DNA of 64,000 nt from positions 1-64,000 of the forward strand of contig JAUHWG010000029.1 of assembly GCA_030424595.1 (NCBI GenBank), given 5' to 3'. Positions 16,614 through 23,598 of this stretch are shown piece by piece. The position numbers were made by a program, and so were the translations under genes. Under the pieces are notes generated by a model. It was not told the DNA's origin and ran no database searches. It saw only the letters and a program-made list of their open reading frames with translations. Source of the stretch: Polyangia bacterium (lineage in GTDB: Bacteria > Myxococcota_A > Polyangia > Nannocystales > Nannocystaceae). How positions within the stretch are numbered: position 1 is the stretch's first letter; every line of letters begins with the position of its first letter.

Positions 16614-17525
16614 ATGGCACGGACCAACGAGTGGGAGGCGCTGGAGATGGCCTTCGGCGACTCCAAGCCGGCATGGCCGATCCCCTCCGCCAAGCCGAAG
16701 TTCGCAACCTGGAGCATCGGCGGTGGACGCCCCTTCGGATGCGAAGCCGGCGTCTGCAAGCGATGGCATGCGGGCATCGACCTCACGGGGATCGCCGGCG
16801 GAGCGATCATCGTGGCGCCAGAAGATGGTGTCGTGACGGCCGTCGACCGGGGCTGGAGCGGCGACGCCAAGGCGGTCTTCCTGCGCACGGACTCCGGCCT
16901 CTTCGTCGTCCTCGGCGGGTTTATCCGCGGATCGTCCAAGGAATTCGGCATCGCCGGAGGTCAGCGGGTGCGCAAGGGCGATCGCCTCGGCCGCGTCCTC
17001 GGCTCCTACGCGATGATCCACCTCGAGACCTATGTCGCCGATGGGCGTAGCGCGAACTCGGCGTGGTGGAAGGGGCAGCCGCCGCCGAAGGGGCTCCTCA
17101 ACCCGACGAACTACGTCGAGCGGATGGTCGGCGACCGGATCTCGCTGGTCCGGTCGGTCCAGCGTCATGACGCGCTCAAGGCCCTCGGGTACTTCTCGGG
17201 CAGCTCCTCGGCTCCTTGGGGAGAGGCGTCGACGGCCGCGCTCAAGGCAGCACAGAAGGCCCTTGGCGTTGAGAACGACGGCAAGTGGGGTCCCGCGACC
17301 GAGGCCGCGATCATCGGCGGGCTGAGTGAGCTCGACGGTGGTTGCACCGACGACCTGTGCGGGCCTGTTGCGACAGCTCAAGCACCAGAGACCAACACCG
17401 GCCGGAGTCCTCGCTTCTGGCTCACCGTCGCGGGGGTCGCAGCGTTGGGCCTGGGTTTCGGCGTCGGACTGTTGATGACGTCGCGGAGCGAAGCAGCGTC
17501 CGAGTTGGACAAGGGAGTATCGTGA
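16614..17525 (+). CDS. Membrane-anchored M23-type peptidase with peptidoglycan-binding domain
   Basis: 303 residues, starting 2 bases after the giant gene stops. Residues ~40-150 form an M23/LytM-like fold with the zinc-ligand motif HxxxD (RWHAGIDL) and a later HLE in MIHLETYV, where family members have HxH. The second ligand set is therefore altered and activity uncertain. A peptidoglycan-binding repeat follows at ~180-245 (ALGVENDGKWGPATEAAI), then a C-terminal membrane span (FWLTVAGVAALGLGFGVGLL). A cell-wall hydrolase held in a membrane by its C-terminus suits entry of a membrane-containing phage. The family call is good; the virion role is inference. Confidence 0.7.
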   Translation: MARTNEWEALEMAFGDSKPAWPIPSAKPKFATWSIGGGRPFGCEAGVCKRWHAGIDLTGIAGGAIIVAPEDGVVTAVDRGWSGDAKAVFLRTDSGLFVVLGGFIRGSSKEFGIAGGQRVRKGDRLGRVLGSYAMIHLETYVADGRSANSAWWKGQPPPKGLLNPTNYVERMVGDRISLVRSVQRHDALKALGYFSGSSSAPWGEASTAALKAAQKALGVENDGKWGPATEAAIIGGLSELDGGCTDDLCGPVATAQAPETNTGRSPRFWLTVAGVAALGLGFGVGLLMTSRSEAASELDKGVS

Positions 17526-17755
17526 TGCCCCCAAGGCCAGCCATCACCGAGAAGGCGGAGATCATGACGGATGAATTCCCACGAAAGAGCACCGACGACG
17601 CCGTTCACGAGGCCTACGAGCAGGAGGCGAAAGCGCTGCTCAAGGCGCAGCGGTTGAGGTTTGTGCTGGGTATGAGCCTGGCGGCAGCGGCCGGTTTCGG
17701 CGCGGGCGCGTTCACAACCTACAAGATCGCCTGCTCACTGCGACCGCGACGATGA
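17525..17755 (+). CDS. Small single-span membrane protein
   Basis: 76 residues. The ATG overlaps the stop of the peptidase gene (TGATG), so translation is probably coupled. A charged N-terminal helix (DAVHEAYEQEAKALLKAQRL) leads into one Gly/Ala-rich membrane span (GMSLAAAAGFGAGAFTTYK) and a basic tail. Its size and design resemble small membrane proteins of tailless phages, but no family is recognised. Confidence 0.55.
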   Translation: MPPRPAITEKAEIMTDEFPRKSTDDAVHEAYEQEAKALLKAQRLRFVLGMSLAAAAGFGAGAFTTYKIACSLRPRR

Positions 17756-17788
17756 GTGGTTGGGACGGCAACTGGAAGGGATAGGACT

Positions 17789-19297
17789 ATGGCGAAGAAG
17801 ATCGATCTGAAGAACCTGGACTGGGCGTCGGTTCTCATTGGCGCGGCGATGAAAACGCGCCAGAGCTACGAAGAGAGCCGGGGCCACGGCAAGCTCGGAC
17901 CAGACCTACGCGAGGTCATCCGCGCGTATGAGTCCGAGAGCGACGGAGATGAGGACGACGACCTCGAGGACGACGACCTCGACCCCGACAGCGACGAGCC
18001 CACGCAGAGCACGCGAGGGGCCAGAGGCCAGGAGAACAACGCCGAGCTGGTGCACCTCCGGGAGCAGGTCGTCATCCTTCGTGAGCGCGTAGCGGCGAGC
18101 GAAGAGCGCCTCGCGACGAGCGAAGAGCGCCTGGGCAGTGAGAGGGCTCTCATCGAGTCCATGCGGCGCGAGTTCTCGGAGAGAGAAGCCTGCTTCGTCG
18201 CTCGCGAGCGCGAGCTCATGGGCCTGCTCAGCGAAGCGCTGCGCGGTCGTGCTGTCGCTCGCGTCACGACCAAGAAGACCACGCTGCCCTCGCCAGCGCC
18301 CGTCGGCGATGACAGCCCCGAAATAGCGACCCCGCAACGGCAGCACATGCCAGAAGAGCCGGCTGATGCCGTCGAGATCGAGGCCGACATCGGCGCAGAT
18401 GTCGAGGTCGTCCAGGGAGCTGAGGTGGACGCGGAGATCGAGGTCGACATCGACGGTGCAGGCTCCCCGGACTTCGACTCCTCTGAGATAGTCGACGTCG
18501 AGGTCCTCGTTCCCGGCGATTCCGACAACGGTACCCGGATCGATGAGGACGACGTCGACGAGGAGTCGATCCCAGACGCACAAGCACCGGAGGAGGTGCG
18601 TGACGATGGAGCCGCGCCGGCCACCGTGGAGGCGCGTGACGATGCAGCCGCGCCGGCCGAGGAGGGCGCCCCCGAGGAATTTGCGGGATCAGCCTCCTCA
18701 TCTAGCCGTGACCATGCGCGAACGAATCAGGCCCACGCTTCCGAGAGCAAGCTGCTCCCAGCGGACCCGCTCGGCCGAGCTGACGCAGCCCTCCGGCGAG
18801 GGGACCACGTCGAGGCACGCGAGCTCTTCGAGGCGTTGGAGGCCAAGAGCTCCGAGCTCGGCCCCGAAGGAGAACTCGCCCTCGTAACGATCCGGCGCGG
18901 GCTTGCAGAGTCCAGCCTTGGCCTTCGCGACTATCAGCGCGCCCTCCAGGTGTCCAAGCAGGCCCTCTCTGCGGCGTCCACGAACCTCAAGTCGGCCCCG
19001 ACCTCGGTCAACCTCTTCAACTACCTGTCATCTGCACGTGTTCGCGGCATGGTTCTGCTCGCGACCGGCGACCCTCTCAACGCCCGGACGCTCCTTCAGA
19101 GGGCCTGTGTCCGCGCCGATCGCAGCGGCATCGACTTCTCGCCAGCGCACGCGAACGAGCTCGGCGTGATGGTTTGCCTGATCCAGGGCATCGAGTCCTC
19201 GAAACAGCTCCAGGGGGCCCACAAGACGGCACCTGGCCGCAAGACGCAACGCAAGCGCAAGACAGGACGCGCGCGCAAGGGGAGAGGGCGGCGATGA
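17789..19297 (+). CDS. Acidic coiled-coil protein with C-terminal TPR-like region
   Basis: 502 residues from the ATG at 17789. An N-terminal helical domain precedes an Asp/Glu-rich stretch, and residues ~95-160 form a heptad coiled coil with the internal repeat EERLATSEERLGSE. A long acidic, Ala/Asp-rich linker follows. At ~325-465 there are helix pairs of TPR type (ADAALRRGDHVEARELFEAL, LRDYQRALQVSKQALSAAST), and the end is a strongly basic Lys/Arg tail. It looks like a scaffold or adaptor protein. The basic tail could bind nucleic acid. No family is assigned. Confidence 0.55.
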   Translation: MAKKIDLKNLDWASVLIGAAMKTRQSYEESRGHGKLGPDLREVIRAYESESDGDEDDDLEDDDLDPDSDEPTQSTRGARGQENNAELVHLREQVVILRERVAASEERLATSEERLGSERALIESMRREFSEREACFVARERELMGLLSEALRGRAVARVTTKKTTLPSPAPVGDDSPEIATPQRQHMPEEPADAVEIEADIGADVEVVQGAEVDAEIEVDIDGAGSPDFDSSEIVDVEVLVPGDSDNGTRIDEDDVDEESIPDAQAPEEVRDDGAAPATVEARDDAAAPAEEGAPEEFAGSASSSSRDHARTNQAHASESKLLPADPLGRADAALRRGDHVEARELFEALEAKSSELGPEGELALVTIRRGLAESSLGLRDYQRALQVSKQALSAASTNLKSAPTSVNLFNYLSSARVRGMVLLATGDPLNARTLLQRACVRADRSGIDFSPAHANELGVMVCLIQGIESSKQLQGAHKTAPGRKTQRKRKTGRARKGRGRR

Positions 19298-19908
19298 AAG
19301 ACACGGAGAGGACTCGCACAGATCTCTACGACGAGGCCCGCGCCTTCGTCGCGAAGCTCAAGACAGCCGACAGATCCGATCCCCAGCTTCGTACCGAGGC
19401 CATCGTCCGGCTCAACAAGGTCTTCAAGTACGCGAGCGTGCAGGGCCGCGGCCGGTTCCTGGAGATGATGAAGCTACCCGGAGCCGCCAAGAAACGCCGC
19501 CAGGCCTACGAGGAGTGCATCCAGGAAGGCGGGACCCAGGAGGCGTGCGTCGGCGCTGCTGAGAAACTACCTGCGTTCAGGGACATCTTCGAGGCCTGGC
19601 CCCCGGAGAGCACCATCTCGGCCTGGTGGGCTGCCCCGATCACGCAGCTCATCGGCACGTACGACCTGAAGAACAAGCCCGCCGGCGAACTCGGCGATTG
19701 GCGAGATGAGGCGAGCACCCTTGCCAAGGCAGCCGCGACCGTCGCCGATGGGGTCGATGCAGTGAGCGACGCTGTGGATGATGTACTTGAGCCCGAGGAC
19801 GACTCGGGCTTTCCGTGGTGGAAGGCGGGCGTGGGTGTTGCCGCGACCGCCCTTGTAGGCGCCTGCGTCTACAGGATCGTCCACGGCCCGACAAGATCCA
19901 CCGGCTAG
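19294..19908 (+). CDS. Tail-anchored membrane protein of the element
   Basis: 204 residues. The ATG overlaps the stop of the upstream gene (ATGA). The first ~165 residues are soluble and helical, with two Cys in EECIQEGGTQEACVG. A C-terminal membrane segment follows, FPWWKAGVGVAATALVGACV, with the same Trp-pair entry seen in the 225-residue protein at 6768. No family is recognised. It is the last gene before the integrase. Confidence 0.55.
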   Translation: MKDTERTRTDLYDEARAFVAKLKTADRSDPQLRTEAIVRLNKVFKYASVQGRGRFLEMMKLPGAAKKRRQAYEECIQEGGTQEACVGAAEKLPAFRDIFEAWPPESTISAWWAAPITQLIGTYDLKNKPAGELGDWRDEASTLAKAAATVADGVDAVSDAVDDVLEPEDDSGFPWWKAGVGVAATALVGACVYRIVHGPTRSTG

Positions 19909-20055
19909 TCTGTACCGGACGGACCAACGACGGTGATCGTGTTTGACGGTGACCAGGAGGACACCACGCTACGCCAACGCGAATGAATGCATTGGTGGAG
20001 TGGGCTCTTGGGGGACGTAGGGGCTCCATCGAGCGAGGGACTGGGAGGGCGCGGG

Positions 20056-21507
20056 ATGGGTGGTGATACGGTGAGAACGAGCGAGGCACTGCCGATGCTC
20101 ATCAGCGTGGCGGACTTCGCAGAGTTCTTGCAGATCTCCTCCGGCGCCTTGAGACAGCGGGTACGACGAGGGCAGGTTCCGCAGCCGTTCAGGAGCGGCC
20201 GGGCACTTGCGTGGACGCGCGAAAGCGTGCTGTCATGGATGCGGGATTGCGGCCGGTCGGTTGGACCGGCTGACATGAAGATCACCCTTCGACCCTACTC
20301 CCACGACACGAGCCGCTGGCACGTCGACATCCGCCTGATGAACCCCTGCAACACCGACGAGGAGATCCGCAAGCGCAAGGTCGCGCCGGCGGGCATGAGC
20401 GAAGCTCAAGCCCGCGCCTGGGGCGAGCGCCAGGTGCCGAAGATCATCCGCAAGGTGCTCGGGGGCGATGCGCCGGCCATCCAGGAGGTGGCCAACACCA
20501 GACTCAAGCCCAAGAAGATCTCCACGCCGACCCCGGACGTCGCGGACGCTATGACCCTCGCGGTTTTCCACGCGGGCCGCTTTGATCCGGAGCACGTCCG
20601 CTTGCAGAAGCCGGCGACGCAAGAGAGCTACGAGCACAACTTCCGCAAGCACGTCCTCCCGCAGCTCGGGGCGTTGCCCCTCGCAACGATCGACGCGGGG
20701 AGCATTCTCGCCTTTCGAGCGAGGCTCCGCGAGTCGCTCGCGGCGACCACCGTCAACCTTGTCCTCGCCCAGCTCCGCACGGCGCTGAACTACGCGGTCA
20801 AGGTCGGGCTCCTCGCCGAGTCGCCGAAGGTGGAAAAGCTCCGCCGACCGAAGCGGGCGCCGAAGACCGTGCTCTCCGCGGTGGAGGCCGAGCGTCTCCT
20901 TGAAGCCGCAGCGAAGATCGGTCCACAGACCGAACTCATCTGCCTGCTCGGTTTGCACGCTGGCCTCCGTTGCTCGGAGCTCTGCGCGCTTCATTGGTCG
21001 GACATCGACCTCGAGGACGGGACGATGCTCGTCCGTCACAACAGCTACCGCGGGGTCACTCAGACCCCGAAGGGGACGATCGGCAGGCTGGCGCTCAGCG
21101 TCAGGCTTCGCCGTGCGCTCGCGGAGCACCGACGGCGCGAACCCGTCGGCCCGCTCGTTCTCTACCGTCGGAGCCATCACACCGAGCACGAGTGGAAGCC
21201 GCACACCCGCGGCTCCATCGGCAGTGCCCTCCACCGGGCACAGAATGCGGCGGGTCTGCCGAAGACCGGACCGCATCTCCTCCGCCATACCCTGCTCACG
21301 CGCCTCGCCGACCTCGGCGCGAGCGTGTACGAGATCCAGGCCGTCGCGCGTCACTCGGAGTTCAAGACGACGCAGACGTACATCCACCAGCAGCAGGCAG
21401 GCCTCGCGCGTGAGGCCGTCAAGCTGCTCGATCGGGCGCTCGCGCCCGAAGGTTCGCCGGGCAAAGCCATGGCAAAAGTGGCAAAGACCGGCGAGAACGA
21501 TAGCTAG
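20056..21507 (+). CDS. Tyrosine recombinase (integrase) with N-terminal helix-turn-helix domain
   Basis: 483 residues from ATG 20056 (GGGAGG 7 bases upstream). Residues ~15-65 form an excisionase/MerR-type DNA-binding domain (LISVADFAEFLQISSGALRQ). A core-binding SAM-like domain follows at ~190-280, then a full catalytic domain: Arg in GLRCSELCALHW, Lys in TPKGTIGRL, HLLRH, the second His in VARHSEF and the nucleophile Tyr in TQTYIH. The active site is therefore complete. It would integrate and excise the element, and its position at the right end next to repeats fits an attachment site nearby. The N-terminal domain may supply a directionality function. Confidence 0.88.
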   Translation: MGGDTVRTSEALPMLISVADFAEFLQISSGALRQRVRRGQVPQPFRSGRALAWTRESVLSWMRDCGRSVGPADMKITLRPYSHDTSRWHVDIRLMNPCNTDEEIRKRKVAPAGMSEAQARAWGERQVPKIIRKVLGGDAPAIQEVANTRLKPKKISTPTPDVADAMTLAVFHAGRFDPEHVRLQKPATQESYEHNFRKHVLPQLGALPLATIDAGSILAFRARLRESLAATTVNLVLAQLRTALNYAVKVGLLAESPKVEKLRRPKRAPKTVLSAVEAERLLEAAAKIGPQTELICLLGLHAGLRCSELCALHWSDIDLEDGTMLVRHNSYRGVTQTPKGTIGRLALSVRLRRALAEHRRREPVGPLVLYRRSHHTEHEWKPHTRGSIGSALHRAQNAAGLPKTGPHLLRHTLLTRLADLGASVYEIQAVARHSEFKTTQTYIHQQQAGLAREAVKLLDRALAPEGSPGKAMAKVAKTGENDS

Positions 21508-21525
21508 GTATCTCTAGCGCATCAA

Positions 21526-21784
21526 CTTGCAGTACAGCCCGGTACAGCGGCGTTTCGTCGAAGACAAGAGGCTCAACGATTGCGGCGCGAGACCACGCAG
21601 GACTCTCACCACGGCCCCTAGCAGCCCGTGGCAAAAGTCCCGCGCACTCTCGCTTGCCCTCGTCGAGCCTCTCGGCTCCGCCAAAACTTGCAGTACACCC
21701 GGTACAGCGGCGCTTTGTCGAAGCCGAGAGGCTCAACGATTGCGGCGCGAGAGCCCACGGGACTTTCACCACGGGCTGCTAGCC
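21526..21784. repeat. Three copies of a palindromic repeat family (+, -, +)
   Basis: A unit of about 90 bp with the core GCGGCGTTTCGTCGAAG, then GAGGCTCAACGATTGCGGCG and a GGGACTTTCACCACGGGCTG-like end, occurs directly at about 21526-21620 and again at 21688-21784. A partial inverted copy lies between them at about 21619-21680. The array could fold into long hairpins. A fourth copy is at 38302-38397. It lies directly after the integrase gene. Such units resemble REP/BIME-type or non-autonomous mobile repeats. Confidence 0.7.
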
Positions 21785-21802
21785 TCCCGCGGGGCGGGAA
21801 TC

Positions 21803-21814
21803 CTATGATCATAG
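21803..21814. other. Perfect AT-rich 12-bp palindrome
   Basis: CTATGATCATAG is a perfect palindrome inside a 20-bp AT-rich patch in otherwise very GC-rich DNA, just outside the repeats downstream of the integrase. It could be a recombination core or a protein-binding site; nothing else supports either. Confidence 0.25.
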
Positions 21815-21932
21815 TATCCTAGGGGCCGGAGGGGCGCCTCTCGGTGGAGCGCGCCACGATCAAAAGACATTGAGGCCCAAGGAGGCCCCGCCGCGGGCGC
21901 ATGCCTGCGAGGCTCGACTCTCCCGCCGCGGG

Positions 21933-23288
21933 CTAGCCCGGGTCGACGCCCTGTCGCTCGACGAAACGTCGGCGACCGAGGAGCAGGTAATAGAGGCCGG
22001 CGAGGCCGAGCAGGCCGGGGAGCACCAGGGTCAGCGGCACGCTGACGCCGAAGATCGGCAGCGCTGCGCGACCGAGGCTCTCCGTGAGCACGCAGTAGAG
22101 GGCGAAGAGGCCGAGGAGCAGGGCGATCCACGGTAGCGCGAGGCTCGGCGCCCGGTAGGGCCGGGGTAGATCGGGCTCGCGGCGGCGGAGGACGAGGAGG
22201 GCGATCATGCTGAGGCAGGCCATCAGGATCGCGCCGCACACGGAGAGGACGATCAGCGCGTCGGCGAAGTCGGCCGAGCCGGCGCAGATCACCCCGAGGA
22301 GGCCCGGCAAGAGCACCGCCCAGACCGGCACGCCGCGGCTCGAGAGGTGGGCCAGAGAGTTTGGCAGGTAGCCCGCGCGCGCGAGGGCGAAGGTCTGGCG
22401 GGAGAGCCCGAAGATGATCCCGTGGAGGCTCGCGATCAGGCCGCAGAGGCCGATCAACGTGACCCCGCGGGTGACCCAGCTCGTCCCGCCGTAGACCCCG
22501 GCGAGGGCGGCGGGCAGCGGGTTGTCGGCGGCCTCGCCTGCGGCCCCGCCGAGGCCGGCCGTGATCAGCAGGGTCAGCACCGTACATGTCGCGAGGGTCA
22601 GGATCGCGGCGATGAACCCCCGGGGGATGTCGCGCCGCGGGTCCCGGACCTCCTCGGCCGTCATCGCCGCGCCCTCGACCCCGAGGTAGAGCCAGATCGC
22701 GAAGGGGATCGCCGCGAGGATCCCGGAGGTGCCGCCGAGCCAGGCTCCGCCGTCGGCCGCGGCGAAGACGCTGAGGTCGACGTGGGGCAGGGCGGCGCCG
22801 TAGTAGAGCGCGAGGCCGGCGAGGGCCAACAGCGTCGCCACCAGCTCGACCAGCGCCGCGCCCTCGACCGCGAGGAGGTTGACGCCGATGAAGACGACGA
22901 AGACCGCGATGCTCGCGGCGCCGGCCGGGACCGCCGGCGCGAGGGCGTGGACATAGGCCCCGGTCGCGACGGCGATCGCCGGCGGGGCGAAGCCGAACTC
23001 GAGCAGCACCGCGACCCCGGCGAGGAAGCCGAAGAAGGGCGAGAGGGCGCGGCGGCAATAGGCGGAGGGGCCGTCGGCCGCGGGGATCGAGGTCGACAGC
23101 TCCGCGTAGGAGAAGATGAAGCAGGCGTAGAAGACGGTGACGATCGCCGCCGCGATCAGCATCCCCAGGGGGCCGGCGACCGGGAAGCCGTAGTTCCAAC
23201 CAAAATACTGCCCGGAGATCACCATGCCGACGGCGAGCGACCAGATGTGGACCGTCCGCAGGCTTCTGTGCAGGGTTTGCTCGGGCAC
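21933..23288 (-). CDS. APC-superfamily amino acid/ethanolamine-type permease
   Basis: 451 residues with about 12 hydrophobic spans and no signal peptide. The first span carries GMVISGQYFGWNYGF, very close to the first-span motif of ethanolamine permeases (Eat) in the amino acid-polyamine-organocation family. PRRDIPRGFI after span 6 is the conserved loop of this family. It should import ethanolamine or an amino acid by cation symport across the inner membrane. No ethanolamine ammonia-lyase genes are near, so the substrate is uncertain. Confidence 0.8.
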   Translation of the reverse strand: MPEQTLHRSLRTVHIWSLAVGMVISGQYFGWNYGFPVAGPLGMLIAAAIVTVFYACFIFSYAELSTSIPAADGPSAYCRRALSPFFGFLAGVAVLLEFGFAPPAIAVATGAYVHALAPAVPAGAASIAVFVVFIGVNLLAVEGAALVELVATLLALAGLALYYGAALPHVDLSVFAAADGGAWLGGTSGILAAIPFAIWLYLGVEGAAMTAEEVRDPRRDIPRGFIAAILTLATCTVLTLLITAGLGGAAGEAADNPLPAALAGVYGGTSWVTRGVTLIGLCGLIASLHGIIFGLSRQTFALARAGYLPNSLAHLSSRGVPVWAVLLPGLLGVICAGSADFADALIVLSVCGAILMACLSMIALLVLRRREPDLPRPYRAPSLALPWIALLLGLFALYCVLTESLGRAALPIFGVSVPLTLVLPGLLGLAGLYYLLLGRRRFVERQGVDPG

Positions 23289-23598
23289 TGCGGGGCCACG
23301 ATAGCCCAGATGCTACGGCGATGGGACGACGGGACCGGCCGTCATCGGGGCTATCGGTCTCCTCTTCGCTGGAGTCGCCCTCGTCGCGGCAGCCCGTCGT
23401 CGCCGCGCCGCGTCAGCCCTCTTCAGGGGGACGGGAGCGGCGAGCTGTCGACCGCGGGGCGCGTCCTCTCGCCAGCGCCCAAGGTCGAGGCCCGTGGGCG
23501 TCCCTCCGAGCCGGTGGGGCCGCATGCTCGGGGTCTCGTTCGTTTGTTTGTTTGTTTGTTTGTTTGTTTGTTCGTTCGTTCGTTCGTTCGGCCTGGCG
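23289..23598. other. Intergenic region with tetranucleotide repeat
   Basis: About 310 bases lie upstream of the permease and downstream of the poly-Asp protein gene. The right end is a GTTT/GTTC tandem repeat (listed separately). No gene is seen in the rest. Confidence 0.4.
23537..23590. repeat. Tetranucleotide microsatellite (GTTT)n(GTTC)n
   Basis: Roughly seven GTTT units are followed by about five GTTC units, with one GTTC at the left edge. The tract ends 8 bases from the stop of the minus-strand gene at 23599. It is strikingly AT-rich for this DNA. Four-base units are prone to slippage; here it lies in the 3' flank, so it would affect the transcript end rather than the protein unless the stop is lost. 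Confidence 0.9.

Larger units (their letters stand above)
2700..21820 (+). mobile_element. Integrated element: candidate provirus or integrative element
   Basis: Thirteen tightly packed + strand genes end in a complete tyrosine recombinase gene. The first encodes a DNA-binding protein with an embedded iteron-like array. The middle encodes many single-span membrane proteins, two beta-rich proteins, two cell-wall hydrolases and a giant methylase-remnant/helicase. No relaxase, type IV secretion gene, terminase, portal or tail gene is recognisable, and no Walker-A packaging ATPase. The composition best suits a tailless membrane-containing virus or an element derived from one, but this is inference. 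Boundaries are approximate: the left edge is within 2644-2954 and the right edge is within the repeat-rich 21508-21830. Confidence 0.6.

Noticed and set aside
16614-19908. Search for a packaging ATPase (Walker A GxxxxGK[ST]) among the smaller element genes
   Set aside because: None of the proteins other than the giant helicase carries a P-loop, so no packaging ATPase is claimed.
2657-21528. Possible attachment repeats: GCGCACCAACT at 2657-2667 and GCGCATCAACT at 21518-21528
   Set aside because: Only 11 bases with one mismatch, with no further likeness on either side; too short to support as attL/attR.
21933-23288. Assigning the permease to an ethanolamine utilisation operon
   Set aside because: No ethanolamine ammonia-lyase or microcompartment genes are in the window.
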